64,000 nucleotides of DNA from Lachnospiraceae bacterium. Lineage in GTDB: Bacteria; Bacillota; Clostridia; Lachnospirales; Lachnospiraceae. The DNA is taken from NCBI GenBank assembly GCA_022845955.1, contig AP025576.1, positions 2,604,001-2,668,000 on the forward strand, in the 5' to 3' direction. Position 1 is the first letter of the stretch; every line of letters starts with the position of its first letter. Under the pieces are notes generated by a model, which was given only the letters and a program-made list of their open reading frames with translations, searched no databases and was not told where the DNA came from. This document shows, piece by piece, positions 9,521 through 17,372 of this stretch. The translations under genes and the position numbers were made by a program.

Positions 9521-9821
9521 GTGTTATCCCTCCGGTATTATTAAAAGATATTTTTTTTCATTACGGTTCACAGCGCCCTGTGCAGCTGCTTGTGCACCGT
9601 AATATTTATTTGATAGTTACAGTTCACTCCGTGACCAGTAACATTCGATATGCCTATTATTCTATCATATCTGACGTTGACTTACATATTAAATAATTGT
9701 TATGATATATATAAAAATTGCGCTGCAATAACGGTTCAGGCCTGTCCGATGTGTTACCGCTGCATTTGCCGGGCAGATCGGAAGCCGTGAATCAGGGATG
9801 CCGGCTTTGGGAGGTGCCTTT
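9521..9821. promoter_or_regulatory. Divergent intergenic region with several inverted repeats
   Basis: This 300-base spacer separates the divergent URO-D-like and AraC genes and must hold both promoters. It contains TTACGGT (9561-9567) paired with ACCGTAA further on. A second palindrome runs from GTTAC (9616) to GTAAC (9642) around TTCAC/GTGA. A third TAACGGTTCA lies at 9729-9738. The middle element recurs at 43142-43164. I could not fix -35/-10 boxes with confidence. Confidence 0.5.
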
Positions 9822-10718
9822 ATGAATCCGAATACGCAGGAACCTTATCCTTCATCTACAATATATTTCCATACCCCCAGTCCGCTGGCAAAAAGAACGT
9901 TTCTGTATCCGGTCTGTCTCGGCCATTATTTCTGCGGTGAGGAATACTGTGTGGCGAGAAATAATTATGACAGCTTTCTGATGATGCTCGTGGTTAAGGG
10001 ACAGGGATATGCGGAATCTCTGGGGGAGACTTCTTTCCGCAGGAAAATTGGTGAGAGGCAGTTGGTCCTGATGGATTGCTACGCGCCCCATATGTACGGG
10101 GCGGACAGTGAAATGGAATTTTACTGGATTCATTTCGACGGCATCAATGCAAGAGCTTACTTCCGGTATCTTACGGAAATCTATGGGACGGTCCTTTCAC
10201 TGACGGAAAGCCAGACCGATGGATTCCTGAATAAATTCAGGATGCTGCTGGAAGCGTTTTATTCGGATCAGGGGATTGCTGAAAATCTTCTGGGGTTTAT
10301 CTTGACGGATCTTCTGACCTTTCCGGCAGGGCTTTCGGGACTCCGGTTATCCGCAGGCGCGATAGATGCGGAAGAAAAACAGTTCACCCGGGAACTTGGC
10401 AAGGCTGTTTCCTATATGCGGCAGCATTTTATGCAGGAAATTACCATAGAGGAACTGGCGGGCTGCGTTTCTGTCAGCCCTTATCATTTTATCCGTCTGT
10501 TTAAAAAGCAGTACGGCATTACACCCCATCAGTATCTTCTGGCAATGCGTCTCGACTGTGCCAGATTTTATCTGCGCTCCGGGGATAAAACGGTTAAAGA
10601 AATTGCCTTTTCCTGCGGCTTTCAGAGTGAGAATAATTTTTGCGTCGCTTTTAAAAAGCAGACTGGAATTACGCCCACTAATTACCGGCGGGGAATAGGA
10701 GGGAAAATATCTTTTTGA
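9822..10718 (+). CDS. AraC-family transcriptional regulator
   Basis: A 298-residue regulator with an N-terminal cupin-like effector domain (HMYGADSEMEFYWIHFDG) and a C-terminal AraC DNA-binding domain. That domain has two helix-turn-helix motifs, IEELAGCVSVSPYHFIRLFK and VKEIAFSCGFQSENNFCVAFKK, ending in the family signature GITPTNYR. I chose ATG 9822 because GGGAGG precedes it by seven bases; an upstream ATG at 9798 has none. Members next to glycosidase operons usually sense a sugar and activate the operon. Here it could act on the URO-D-like gene, the ABC/glycosidase operon, or both. Confidence 0.9.
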   Translation: MNPNTQEPYPSSTIYFHTPSPLAKRTFLYPVCLGHYFCGEEYCVARNNYDSFLMMLVVKGQGYAESLGETSFRRKIGERQLVLMDCYAPHMYGADSEMEFYWIHFDGINARAYFRYLTEIYGTVLSLTESQTDGFLNKFRMLLEAFYSDQGIAENLLGFILTDLLTFPAGLSGLRLSAGAIDAEEKQFTRELGKAVSYMRQHFMQEITIEELAGCVSVSPYHFIRLFKKQYGITPHQYLLAMRLDCARFYLRSGDKTVKEIAFSCGFQSENNFCVAFKKQTGITPTNYRRGIGGKISF

Positions 10719-11114
10719 CAGGTAGGAATGTCGTATTTATGCGGTTTAGAAGCCTGTTATTCAAAAATAAACGAATAAAAAAAGTCATTTTGCCAATTGT
10801 TTATCAGCCGGGAATCCATTATTATAAGTAACAGAATAGTTGTATTTTTTACTCATACGCAGTGTGTGCGAAACGGCCGGATGTTTGCCGTATGGGTTCC
10901 GTAATTTTCGGCGCAGGTTCTTCTGTGCCAATCACTCTCATTTACTGTCCGGGGTTATCCCCTGGGATGGTGTTCATAATTCTTGTCAGGTTCGGACATT
11001 TTTCATCAGCAGCTGTATGGATAGCTTTTATCGATGTTTTTTACCGTATAATACGGGAAGAGAGCGGCAGCGGCGGATGGAATGACGGGTCGGCACAGTC
11101 AAAGGAGGCATATC
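10719..11114 (+). other. Intergenic region without a convincing gene
   Basis: About 400 bases between the AraC gene and the Rpn-type gene. It is AT-rich at first. The overlapping open frames here have no family resemblance and poor start signals. A TATAAT at 11047-11052 could be the -10 box for the next gene, but no clear -35 box lies 16-18 bases upstream. Confidence 0.4.
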
Positions 11115-12119
11115 TTGCAGAAAAGGAAAGGAATAAATGTGAAAGGAAAACAGCTGCTCAGAAGACCGGCTTTTTTCTGTGATCTGATAAATGGAGGGCT
11201 GTTTCAGGGCAGGCAGCGGATCTGCCCTGCTATGCTGCAGGGCATGCCTGAAGTATTGGGATTCAGCCGCCGGGGACCGGGTAAAACAGAAATCAATCTG
11301 GAGAGAATACCTGATGTGATATATGCTGCAGGAACAGAAGAGGATTTTCTGCTGCTTCTGAATGAAAACCAGACACAGACGGATTATACCATGCCCTTAC
11401 GGAATCTGGTTGATACGGCATTGTCCTATATGCAGCAGAAGGAAAAAATAGAAAAGCTCCATCGGGAAAGGAAAGATTTAAAAACGGGAAGCGAATACCT
11501 GAGCGGTTTCACAAAGCAGGACAGGCTGCATCCGGTGATATGTGTTACCTTTTACCATGGGGAAACGCCCTGGGACGGAGGCACTAGCCTCCATGATATC
11601 CTTCAGTTCCCGGAAGGGTACGAAGATATGAGAGAACTGTGCCCTGATTTCCCAATGAATTTGATACATGCCTGGAATGTGAGGCCGGAGCAATTTAAAA
11701 CGGGACTGGGAACCGTGTTTGAGCTGCTTCCTTTTGCGGCGGATAAAGGACGGCTGCAGACTTATATCCGGAATCATGCGGAACATTTTGGAAATCTGAC
11801 TGCAGAGGAATGTGATTTACTCGAGGTATTTATCGGAATGGAAAATCTGGGAGAAGAGGGACGGGAAGGTTACCGGAATAGAGAGGGAGGATATAATATG
11901 TGTACTGCATTGTTAGAAATAAGAGAGGAAGGCCGTAATGAAGGAGAATGGCTGAAACTGATTTCCCAGGTTCAGAGAAAAATGCGCAAGGGCAAACCTC
12001 TTATCTCAATCGCGGAAGAACTGGAAGAAGAGGAGCAGGTAATCGGGCCGATCTATGTATTGGTGAAAGCTCACCCGGAATTTACAAGGGAAGCTGTGTA
12101 TGGGCAGTTAGAGATATAA
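11115..12119 (+). CDS. Rpn-family PD-(D/E)XK nuclease / putative transposase
   Basis: A 334-residue protein of the recombination-promoting nuclease (Rpn, YhgA-like) family. The nuclease core is visible as PDVIYAAG followed by FLLLLNENQ, the D...ExQ active-site pattern of this PD-(D/E)XK branch. The C-terminal part (EEGRNEGEWLKLISQVQRK) is the helical tail usual for the family. The start is best placed at TTG 11115, because a perfect AAAGGAGG lies at 11101-11108, six bases upstream; the ATG at 11082 has no such site. These proteins act on DNA and are often numerous and variable in Lachnospiraceae genomes. Confidence 0.75.
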   Translation: MQKRKGINVKGKQLLRRPAFFCDLINGGLFQGRQRICPAMLQGMPEVLGFSRRGPGKTEINLERIPDVIYAAGTEEDFLLLLNENQTQTDYTMPLRNLVDTALSYMQQKEKIEKLHRERKDLKTGSEYLSGFTKQDRLHPVICVTFYHGETPWDGGTSLHDILQFPEGYEDMRELCPDFPMNLIHAWNVRPEQFKTGLGTVFELLPFAADKGRLQTYIRNHAEHFGNLTAEECDLLEVFIGMENLGEEGREGYRNREGGYNMCTALLEIREEGRNEGEWLKLISQVQRKMRKGKPLISIAEELEEEEQVIGPIYVLVKAHPEFTREAVYGQLEI

Positions 12120-12157
12120 AACGGTTACTAAAAGCAAGGAAGAACCATAAAAAACCT

Positions 12158-12186
12158 TTGCAAATCTTCCCGATATCTATTATAAT
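12158..12186 (+). promoter_or_regulatory. Probable sigma-A promoter for the PH-like gene
   Basis: TTGCAA (12158-12163), a 17-base spacer and TATAAT (12181-12186). It lies 46 bases before the start codon at 12232. The match to the housekeeping promoter is close, and spacing is ideal. Confidence 0.65.
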
Positions 12187-12231
12187 TTACGCGATACAAT
12201 CATGCGGTTCACAAAAGAAAAGAGGTAGCCT

Positions 12232-12642
12232 ATGGACAGTGAGAACAGGAACGGGGAAGTGCGGTTTGCGGAGAGAAAACGATGGCTGTTTTTCGGCCTG
12301 CCCTTTACCTTTACCGTATATACGATTAAAGAGGATATGATAACGGTTTCGGAAGGCTTTCTGAATAAAAAAGAAAATGACTGTTATATGTATAAGGTTC
12401 AGGATGTGGAATTGATCCAGTCCCTGCCGGAGCGTATTGTGGGTATCGGTACGGTGAAATGCTATACCGGGGATACAACAAACCCGCAGCTGCATCTGAA
12501 CCATATAAAAAATGCAAAGGTTATAAAAAATTACATACTGGAAGCTTCAGAAAAGGCAAGAATCCGCCGACGCACAATGAATATGCTGAATATCGGGGCA
12601 GAGGGTGCGGATGACGGTGACTTTGACGACGATAGAGTATAA
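12232..12642 (+). CDS. Small PH-like (bPH2/YdbS-type) protein
   Basis: A 136-residue protein with a hydrophobic segment (RWLFFGLPFTFTVYTI) followed by a beta-rich stretch with DMITVSEGFLNKKENDCYMYKVQDVELIQS. This resembles the bacterial pleckstrin-homology-like domain in which a membrane-proximal beta barrel follows one or two helices. The tail is strongly acidic (GADDGDFDDDRV). It has its own promoter and terminator, so it is probably monocistronic. Function unknown; the PH-like assignment rests on pattern only. Confidence 0.6.
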   Translation: MDSENRNGEVRFAERKRWLFFGLPFTFTVYTIKEDMITVSEGFLNKKENDCYMYKVQDVELIQSLPERIVGIGTVKCYTGDTTNPQLHLNHIKNAKVIKNYILEASEKARIRRRTMNMLNIGAEGADDGDFDDDRV

Positions 12643-12723
12643 ATGGCCTGACAGCGGGAAAAGGCGCATTTATAGGTATGGATTTGGCAACTGTAAAGTG
12701 CTGAACTGTTATTGGATTTGAAG

Positions 12724-12755
12724 AAAGATGCGGAAAATAATTTCTGCATCTTTTT
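12724..12755 (+). terminator. Intrinsic terminator after the PH-like gene
   Basis: Arms at 12724-12736 and 12741-12753 form a stem of about 11 base pairs with one G-U pair and an ATAA loop. The right arm runs into TTTTT. It lies 80 bases after the stop of the PH-like gene. Confidence 0.75.
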
Positions 12756-12845
12756 CTGTGAAAAACAGTCCGTTTTAAAGGTAAATATCCGACAGAAGTC
12801 AAATCCCCTACAGCAAGCTGCGGCAATAAAAGGAGAGTATGATAC

Positions 12846-14195
12846 ATGGAACTTGATATGACAAAAGGAAGCCCTCTGAAGCTCATAACAAAATTTATTA
12901 TTCCTATAATTATCGGCAATATATTCCAACAGCTGTACAGTCTTGTTGACACCGTCATTGTAGGGAGATTTGTTGGTGTGAAAGCGTTGGCTGCAGTTGG
13001 GGCTACCGGGACCATCATGTTCCTGATTCTGGGGTTTTTAATGGGGCTGACCACCGGATTTACGATCCTGACTTCCCAGAGGTTCGGGGCAGGAGACATA
13101 GAAGGAATGAAAAAAAGCGTGGGCAATGCTGCCGTTCTCTCCCTGATCGTCACCGTAGTCATGACCTTTGGAAGCGTTCTGATTATGGACTGGCTGCTGC
13201 GGATTATGAGAACCCCGGCGGATATTATGGATATGTCCAAGGAATATATTCTTATTATCTGTTGGGGAATGGGCTTTAATGTCCTTTATAACCTTCTTTC
13301 CAGCATACTGCGGGCGGTGGGAAACAGCAAGGTGCCCTTATATTTTCTAATATTATCCGCGGCGATTAATATCGCAGGGGATCTGATTCTGATTATCTGT
13401 TTTAAAATGGGAGTGGCCGGGGCGGCAATCGCTACTATCGCCTCCCAGGGGATATCTGGGATTCTGTGTATTGTCTACATAATAAAGAAGGTTCCTATCC
13501 TTTCCCTGCGAAGGGAACATCTGCGTCTGGATCCATGGTGTGTGCGTAACCAGATATCAATTGGTGTCCCCATGGCCCTTCAGTTTTCCATAACGGCTGT
13601 AGGTACGATTATGGTACAGGTGGCATTGAACATGCTGGGTTCCACCGTGGTTGCGGCGTTTACGGCAGCCTGTAAGGTGGAGCAGCTGGTAACGCAGGTG
13701 TTCACCGCTATGGGTATGACGATGGCTACTTATTGCGGACAGAACAGAGGGATTAATGATCTGGAGAGGATCCGCAAGGGCAGCAGGATTGCCTTTTGGA
13801 TTTCCTCTGTTTATGCGGTAATCATTTATGTAGTGGTGGTATTGGCTCTTCCTTTGATTATCCGTCTGTTTGTTACGGGTGACAGTACGGAGGTGCTGGG
13901 ATATGCCCGTACCTATATTGTTATCTGCGGTGTATTCTTTATCCCGCTGGGTATGATTTATATTTACCGCAATGTGATGCAGAGCTGCGGATATGCCCTG
14001 ATGCCGATGATGGGCGGTGTGGTGGAGCTGGTGAGCCGCGCTGTGCTGGCTGTTGTGGCGGCCGAGCTTCTCAGCTATTCCGGAGTCTGTATTGCCAATG
14101 CCAGCGCGTGGTGCCTTGCCGGTATTTTCCTTTACATAGCCTACCGTTTTACCATGAAAAAGATGGAACGGGACAAAAGGCTTGCACAAGAATAA
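12846..14195 (+). CDS. MATE-family efflux transporter
   Basis: A 449-residue integral membrane protein with twelve hydrophobic segments in two halves. The start MELDMTKGSPLKLITKFIIP is typical of the Firmicutes (DinF/NorM-like) branch, which exports drugs, metabolites or lipids using a Na+ or H+ gradient. The QQLYSLVDTVIVGRFVG stretch in helix 1 and its counterpart in the second half fit the family repeat. The start follows AGGAGAG by about ten bases. Substrate unknown. No regulator is adjacent. Confidence 0.92.
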   Translation: MELDMTKGSPLKLITKFIIPIIIGNIFQQLYSLVDTVIVGRFVGVKALAAVGATGTIMFLILGFLMGLTTGFTILTSQRFGAGDIEGMKKSVGNAAVLSLIVTVVMTFGSVLIMDWLLRIMRTPADIMDMSKEYILIICWGMGFNVLYNLLSSILRAVGNSKVPLYFLILSAAINIAGDLILIICFKMGVAGAAIATIASQGISGILCIVYIIKKVPILSLRREHLRLDPWCVRNQISIGVPMALQFSITAVGTIMVQVALNMLGSTVVAAFTAACKVEQLVTQVFTAMGMTMATYCGQNRGINDLERIRKGSRIAFWISSVYAVIIYVVVVLALPLIIRLFVTGDSTEVLGYARTYIVICGVFFIPLGMIYIYRNVMQSCGYALMPMMGGVVELVSRAVLAVVAAELLSYSGVCIANASAWCLAGIFLYIAYRFTMKKMERDKRLAQE

Positions 14196-14221
14196 CAGTT
14201 CAGCCGTTTAATTAGCCTTGC

Positions 14222-14280
14222 TTGACGCTATAACTGTATTAGCGTAAAATAAGGTTAAGATAGTGTCAGGATTATGACAC
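14222..14280 (+). promoter_or_regulatory. Promoter with two operator-like palindromes
   Basis: TTGACG (14222-14227), 17 bases, TAAAAT (14245-14250). The arms ACGCTA (14225-14230) and TAGCGT (14240-14245) overlap both promoter boxes. Just downstream GTGTCA (14263-14268) and TGACAC (14275-14280) form a second inverted repeat. The layout suggests a repressed promoter for the following two-gene cassette. The repressor is unknown and could be one of its products. Confidence 0.6.
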
Positions 14281-14305
14281 ACGCTGGAGGAAGAGGTGAA
14301 GTTAA

Positions 14306-14572
14306 ATGATGTACTATTATTCGACGGTAAATAATATTGTAATGACGCATAGTGAAGTTATGGAAAAAGACGGTTTTGATATTGTTAAAGTGCATTTTGA
14401 AAGACCGGGTGATAATGGCTTTGACTTCCTTGACTTGACATTGCCGGGGGAAATTATTTATAAATCTTTTGGTTTTTCGGAAGAAGAAATGATAAAGCTA
14501 AAAAAATATGCTAAAAATAATGCTTCCCTTATATGGGATTTTGCACAGAAGGGGGGCGGGGAAAATGCCTAA
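14306..14572 (+). CDS. Small hypothetical protein paired with a DUF4160 gene
   Basis: An 88-residue protein beginning MMYYYSTVNNIVMTHSEV, with mixed beta/alpha character (FDFLDLTLPGEIIYKSFGFSEEEMIKLKKY). I do not recognise a family. Its stop overlaps the start of the DUF4160 gene by eight bases, so the two are translationally coupled. DUF4160 genes often sit beside a small partner, commonly a DUF2442 protein, in arrangements that resemble toxin-antitoxin pairs; this protein occupies the partner position but does not clearly match DUF2442. Confidence 0.6.
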   Translation: MMYYYSTVNNIVMTHSEVMEKDGFDIVKVHFERPGDNGFDFLDLTLPGEIIYKSFGFSEEEMIKLKKYAKNNASLIWDFAQKGGGENA

Positions 14573-14825
14573 ACCTTTGCTTGACTTTTTAGGGTATAGT
14601 TTTTTCTTTTGGTCGAATGAGAATGAGGAGCCGCCGCATATACACGTGTGCAAAGGTAAGCAGACATCTAATGCGACTAAATTTTGGATAACGGGAGACG
14701 GTATAAAGTTGTAACATAACAAAAGTCAAATACCACAAAATGATTTAAAGAAAATAGCTCGTTATATCCTTGAAAATAGGGCAGATATACTAGCGGCCTG
14801 GTTTGATTATTTCAGCCGGTTATAA
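14565..14825 (+). pseudogene. DUF4160 gene interrupted by one in-frame stop
   Basis: The frame starts MPKPLLDFLGYSFFFWSNE and has the DUF4160 hallmarks FFFWSNENEEPPHIHV and ATKFWI. It reads DGIKL and then hits TAA at 14712-14714. Without any frame change it continues HNKSQIPQNDLKKIARYI and ends LAAWFDYFSRL before a TAA at 14823-14825. That downstream part is exactly the usual DUF4160 C-terminus, so one nonsense change (probably GAA or a similar codon to TAA) split an 86-codon gene. The truncated 49-residue product would lack the C-terminal helix. Confidence 0.75.
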
Positions 14826-14852
14826 ATATATTGATATAGATTTAAATAAGTT

Positions 14853-14905
14853 TTGGAAAACAGGGCGGCAGCCATTCGGCTCCGCCTGACAAGGATGTTT
14901 TCCAA
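14853..14905. repeat. Nested inverted repeat
   Basis: The outer arms TTGGAAAACA (14853-14862) and TGTTTTCCAA (14896-14905) are perfect complements. Inside them lie CAGG-GCGG/CCGCCTG with one bulge and AGCC/GGCT around an ATTC loop. The structure lies between the broken DUF4160 gene and the recombinase gene, close to where the transposon end is expected. It could be a terminator for the cassette or part of the element end. Confidence 0.6.
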
Positions 14906-14917
14906 TTTTAAGATTTG

Positions 14918-14948
14918 CCACAGGATATTTCGGTATCCTGTGGTTTTT
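14918..14948 (+). terminator. Intrinsic terminator reading rightward
   Basis: Perfect 10-bp arms CCACAGGATA (14918-14927) and TATCCTGTGG (14934-14943) with a TTTCGG loop, followed by TTTTT. The T run is on the + strand, so it would stop transcription from the DUF4160 cassette before it runs antisense into the recombinase gene. Confidence 0.8.
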
Positions 14949-14953
14949 CTGTT

Positions 14954-16576
14954 TTAAACCTGCCCTACAAAATTGAAGTACACGTCAATCTGCTGGGTGT
15001 AGTTCTTCTTTTTCCACGGCTCGCTTCTTTCATGCACCACAATTTTCTCAATGAACTCCCGCATGATTTCCGGCGTCAGTTCTTGAATCTCCGTGTACCG
15101 CTGTACCACCTTGAGAAAGCGGTCTGCATTCAGCATTCGCTTTTTTTCCGTATTGATTTCCTGTTCCAGCATTTCACTGCGGATTGTCAGCTCCTGTTTT
15201 TCTTCCTCGTAACCGCCCGTCAGCGCCTTAAACTGAGTTTCCGAAAGGTTCGCCAACGCAAGCTGTTCAAAGGCGGCGCGGAACAGCTTTTCCAAATCCA
15301 CAAGCCGTTTCTGCGCCCTGTCCAATTCCTTGGTCTTGGCGGACAATTCCTTTTTGAGCTGGCTGCTGTGCTTGTCCATCGCCCGCTGGAGGAATTCCTC
15401 GGTGTGCTCCCGCGCTTCCTGCGTAACCCGCTGAATCTCCGCAAGCACGATTTCGTGCAGTGCCATGACCTTGACGGTATGCGGGGTACAGTCCTCTTTA
15501 TGTCCGTGGTAAGTGCCACAGGTATATGTATACTGGCTTTCGTTCCAGCTTCCGCATCGGCAGAAGTAGTGCCGTTTTCCGCAGTCCGCACAGTAGACTA
15601 TACCGGACAGCAGATCCATCTCGCCCATTTTATTGGGACGGCGTTTGCCCGCCCGTACCTTCTGCACAATCTCCCATGTTTCCATGTCGATCAGCGGCTC
15701 GTGGGTATGCTCAAAGCGGAGTTGCCTTTCCGGGGGATTCCGCTTGCTTTTCTTGCTCTTGAAGGATGGACTGTAACTGCGGCAGTTGATGGTGTTGCCG
15801 ATGTACTCCTCCCGTTCCAAAATATCCGCCACGGTAGAGCCACACCAATCATAAGGCTTATTCTCATTCAAATTGGTATGGCGGACGCCGTTGGTGCGAA
15901 ATTCATAAACAGTGGGCGTCAGGATTTGGTCAGCCCTCAGTATCCGTGCAATTTTGTCAGGACCAAGTCCGCTGGCGCACAGGGCAAAAATTCGCCGCAC
16001 CACAGGCGCGGTGTCCTCATTGGGAATAATCTGTTTACGGCTTTCCGGGTCTTTTTGATAGCCGTAAGGCGCCTTTGTGCCGATGCGTTCCCCACGCCGT
16101 GCCGCCGCCATGATGACCGCCTTGACTTTCTTGCTGGTGTTTCTGGCGTGCCACTCGTTAAAAAGATCGCGGACGGCCACACTGTCATCCACGCCGTTCA
16201 GCGTATCCACGTTGTCGTTGATGGCGATGTAACGGACATTGTAACTTGCAAAGGTTTCTTCCAACAGGATACCCACCACAAGGCGGTTTCTGCCCAGCCG
16301 GGAATGGTCTTTCACAAGGATGGTAGAGACATTTCCCGCTTCCACCTGTTCCATCATGGCTTTGTAGCCGGGGCGGTCGAACGTGACTCCGGAATAGCCG
16401 TCGTCCACAAAAAACTGTGGGTTGGGAAAGCTGTTGGCATTGGCATATTCCATTAAAATTTGCTTTTGGTGCTGGATGCTGCCGGACTCTCCGGCATATT
16501 CGTCCTCTTGACTTAAACGGCAGTAGAGAGCCGTGATATTGCCGCCGGCGGTTCGCCGGTCGTTTTGCTGTACCAT
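14954..16576 (-). CDS. Large serine recombinase, TnpX/TndX type
   Basis: A 540-residue site-specific recombinase for excision and integration of a mobile element. The N-terminal resolvase domain has its catalytic serine at Ser22 in YCRLSQED, with the helper stretch LVKDHSRLGRN. The recombinase domain follows, then a zinc ribbon with CADCGKRHYFCRCG and a second cysteine pair. A coiled coil and a DUF4368-like C-terminus (EKIVVHERSEPWKK) complete it. Full length and apparently intact. AAAGGAG precedes the start. TnpX-type enzymes act at element ends, so an end of the element should lie near 14.9 kb. Confidence 0.93.
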   Translation of the reverse strand: MVQQNDRRTAGGNITALYCRLSQEDEYAGESGSIQHQKQILMEYANANSFPNPQFFVDDGYSGVTFDRPGYKAMMEQVEAGNVSTILVKDHSRLGRNRLVVGILLEETFASYNVRYIAINDNVDTLNGVDDSVAVRDLFNEWHARNTSKKVKAVIMAAARRGERIGTKAPYGYQKDPESRKQIIPNEDTAPVVRRIFALCASGLGPDKIARILRADQILTPTVYEFRTNGVRHTNLNENKPYDWCGSTVADILEREEYIGNTINCRSYSPSFKSKKSKRNPPERQLRFEHTHEPLIDMETWEIVQKVRAGKRRPNKMGEMDLLSGIVYCADCGKRHYFCRCGSWNESQYTYTCGTYHGHKEDCTPHTVKVMALHEIVLAEIQRVTQEAREHTEEFLQRAMDKHSSQLKKELSAKTKELDRAQKRLVDLEKLFRAAFEQLALANLSETQFKALTGGYEEEKQELTIRSEMLEQEINTEKKRMLNADRFLKVVQRYTEIQELTPEIMREFIEKIVVHERSEPWKKKNYTQQIDVYFNFVGQV

Positions 16577-16676
16577 TCTAAAACTCCTTTCCTCTGTACA
16601 GCCAAAACGATTCGGGTAAATTGTATGTCCTTATTTTACCCGGAATCGCTTTGCGCGTCCAGACATTTTTGGCTCT

Positions 16677-16859
16677 CTACGCCGTCCCTGTGTCTCTATC
16701 TATTAAACGGGCGACCTTGTCTGTGGCGGTCATACCGCCTTGCTCCTTATAATGGGCAGTTACAAGATACGTCGCCCCGCCGATTTCAAATTTACGCTTC
16801 TTTTCGTTTTCGGCAATCTTCTTTTGCAGCATTCTTTCAGATTGGCCGAACTTATCCAT
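16677..16859 (-). CDS. Transposon-encoded TnpW-like small protein
   Basis: A 60-residue protein, rich in charged residues at its N-terminus, followed by the core EIGGATYLVTAHYKEQGG and TATDKVARLIDRD. This pattern is that of the short TnpW-family proteins carried by Tn4451-like and related clostridial elements. AGGAGGAATTGC precedes the ATG. Its role is unknown. It lies between the recombinase gene and a helix-ribbon protein gene, all transcribed leftward. Confidence 0.75.
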   Translation of the reverse strand: MDKFGQSERMLQKKIAENEKKRKFEIGGATYLVTAHYKEQGGMTATDKVARLIDRDTGTA

Positions 16860-16916
16860 GCAATTCCTCCTCTCTGTTTAGTTGTCCGCTTGCAGATGTG
16901 CCAGACGACAGACAGT

Positions 16917-17372
16917 TTAACCGTCTGCGAAAAATTCATTCAGCGTGCTGTTGCTTTGCTTCATGTATTCTGTTCCCAACGTTCCCGCCTGTTCCGCCAT
17001 ATGGACAAAATCCGCAAGGCTGTCAAGGCCGCCCATTTCCGTCAGCACCTTGATCAGCAGGAAGTATCCGGCGGCCGATGCCTTTCCACTTTTCAGCAAA
17101 TTTCTGTTGATTTTCGGCATATGCTCCTCGAATGTCTGATTGACCGCCGCGCGAATGTCCTCAATGTGGTAGACAGACGTAAACTCCTGCCGGACGATAC
17201 CGGCGATAAAGTCGATGCTCTGCTCATAGCTATGGATTTTCAGCCCTTCTTCAATAAAGTGGCGCAGCAGCTCCGCCACGGTCTGATGCCGGGAGATGGC
17301 CAGCCTTTTAATCTCATCGGCGGTCTGTTCCGGCACTTTAACATTTAATTGAATCGTCTGAAATGGTTTCAT
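16917..17372 (-). CDS. Element-encoded protein with ribbon-helix-helix-like N-terminus
   Basis: A 151-residue protein. Residues 6-45 (IQLNVKVPEQTADEIKRLAI and following HQTVAELLRHFIEEGL) match the ribbon-helix-helix pattern of small DNA-binding regulators and relaxosome proteins. The rest is helical, with no recognised domain. AGAGGTGG precedes the start. It is the first gene of the leftward group that ends in the recombinase, so it may regulate excision or bind an origin of transfer in the structured sequence just upstream. Confidence 0.6.
   Translation of the reverse strand: MKPFQTIQLNVKVPEQTADEIKRLAISRHQTVAELLRHFIEEGLKIHSYEQSIDFIAGIVRQEFTSVYHIEDIRAAVNQTFEEHMPKINRNLLKSGKASAAGYFLLIKVLTEMGGLDSLADFVHMAEQAGTLGTEYMKQSNSTLNEFFADG

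Noticed and set aside
10862..11182. 106-codon frame upstream of the Rpn-type gene
   Set aside because: It has a hydrophobic patch but no ribosome binding site, no recognisable domain, and overlaps the Rpn start and its ribosome binding site.
14915..16456. 513-codon open frame antisense to the recombinase
   Set aside because: It mirrors the codon bias of the recombinase gene, which has full catalytic and zinc motifs; the antisense product is unlike any protein.
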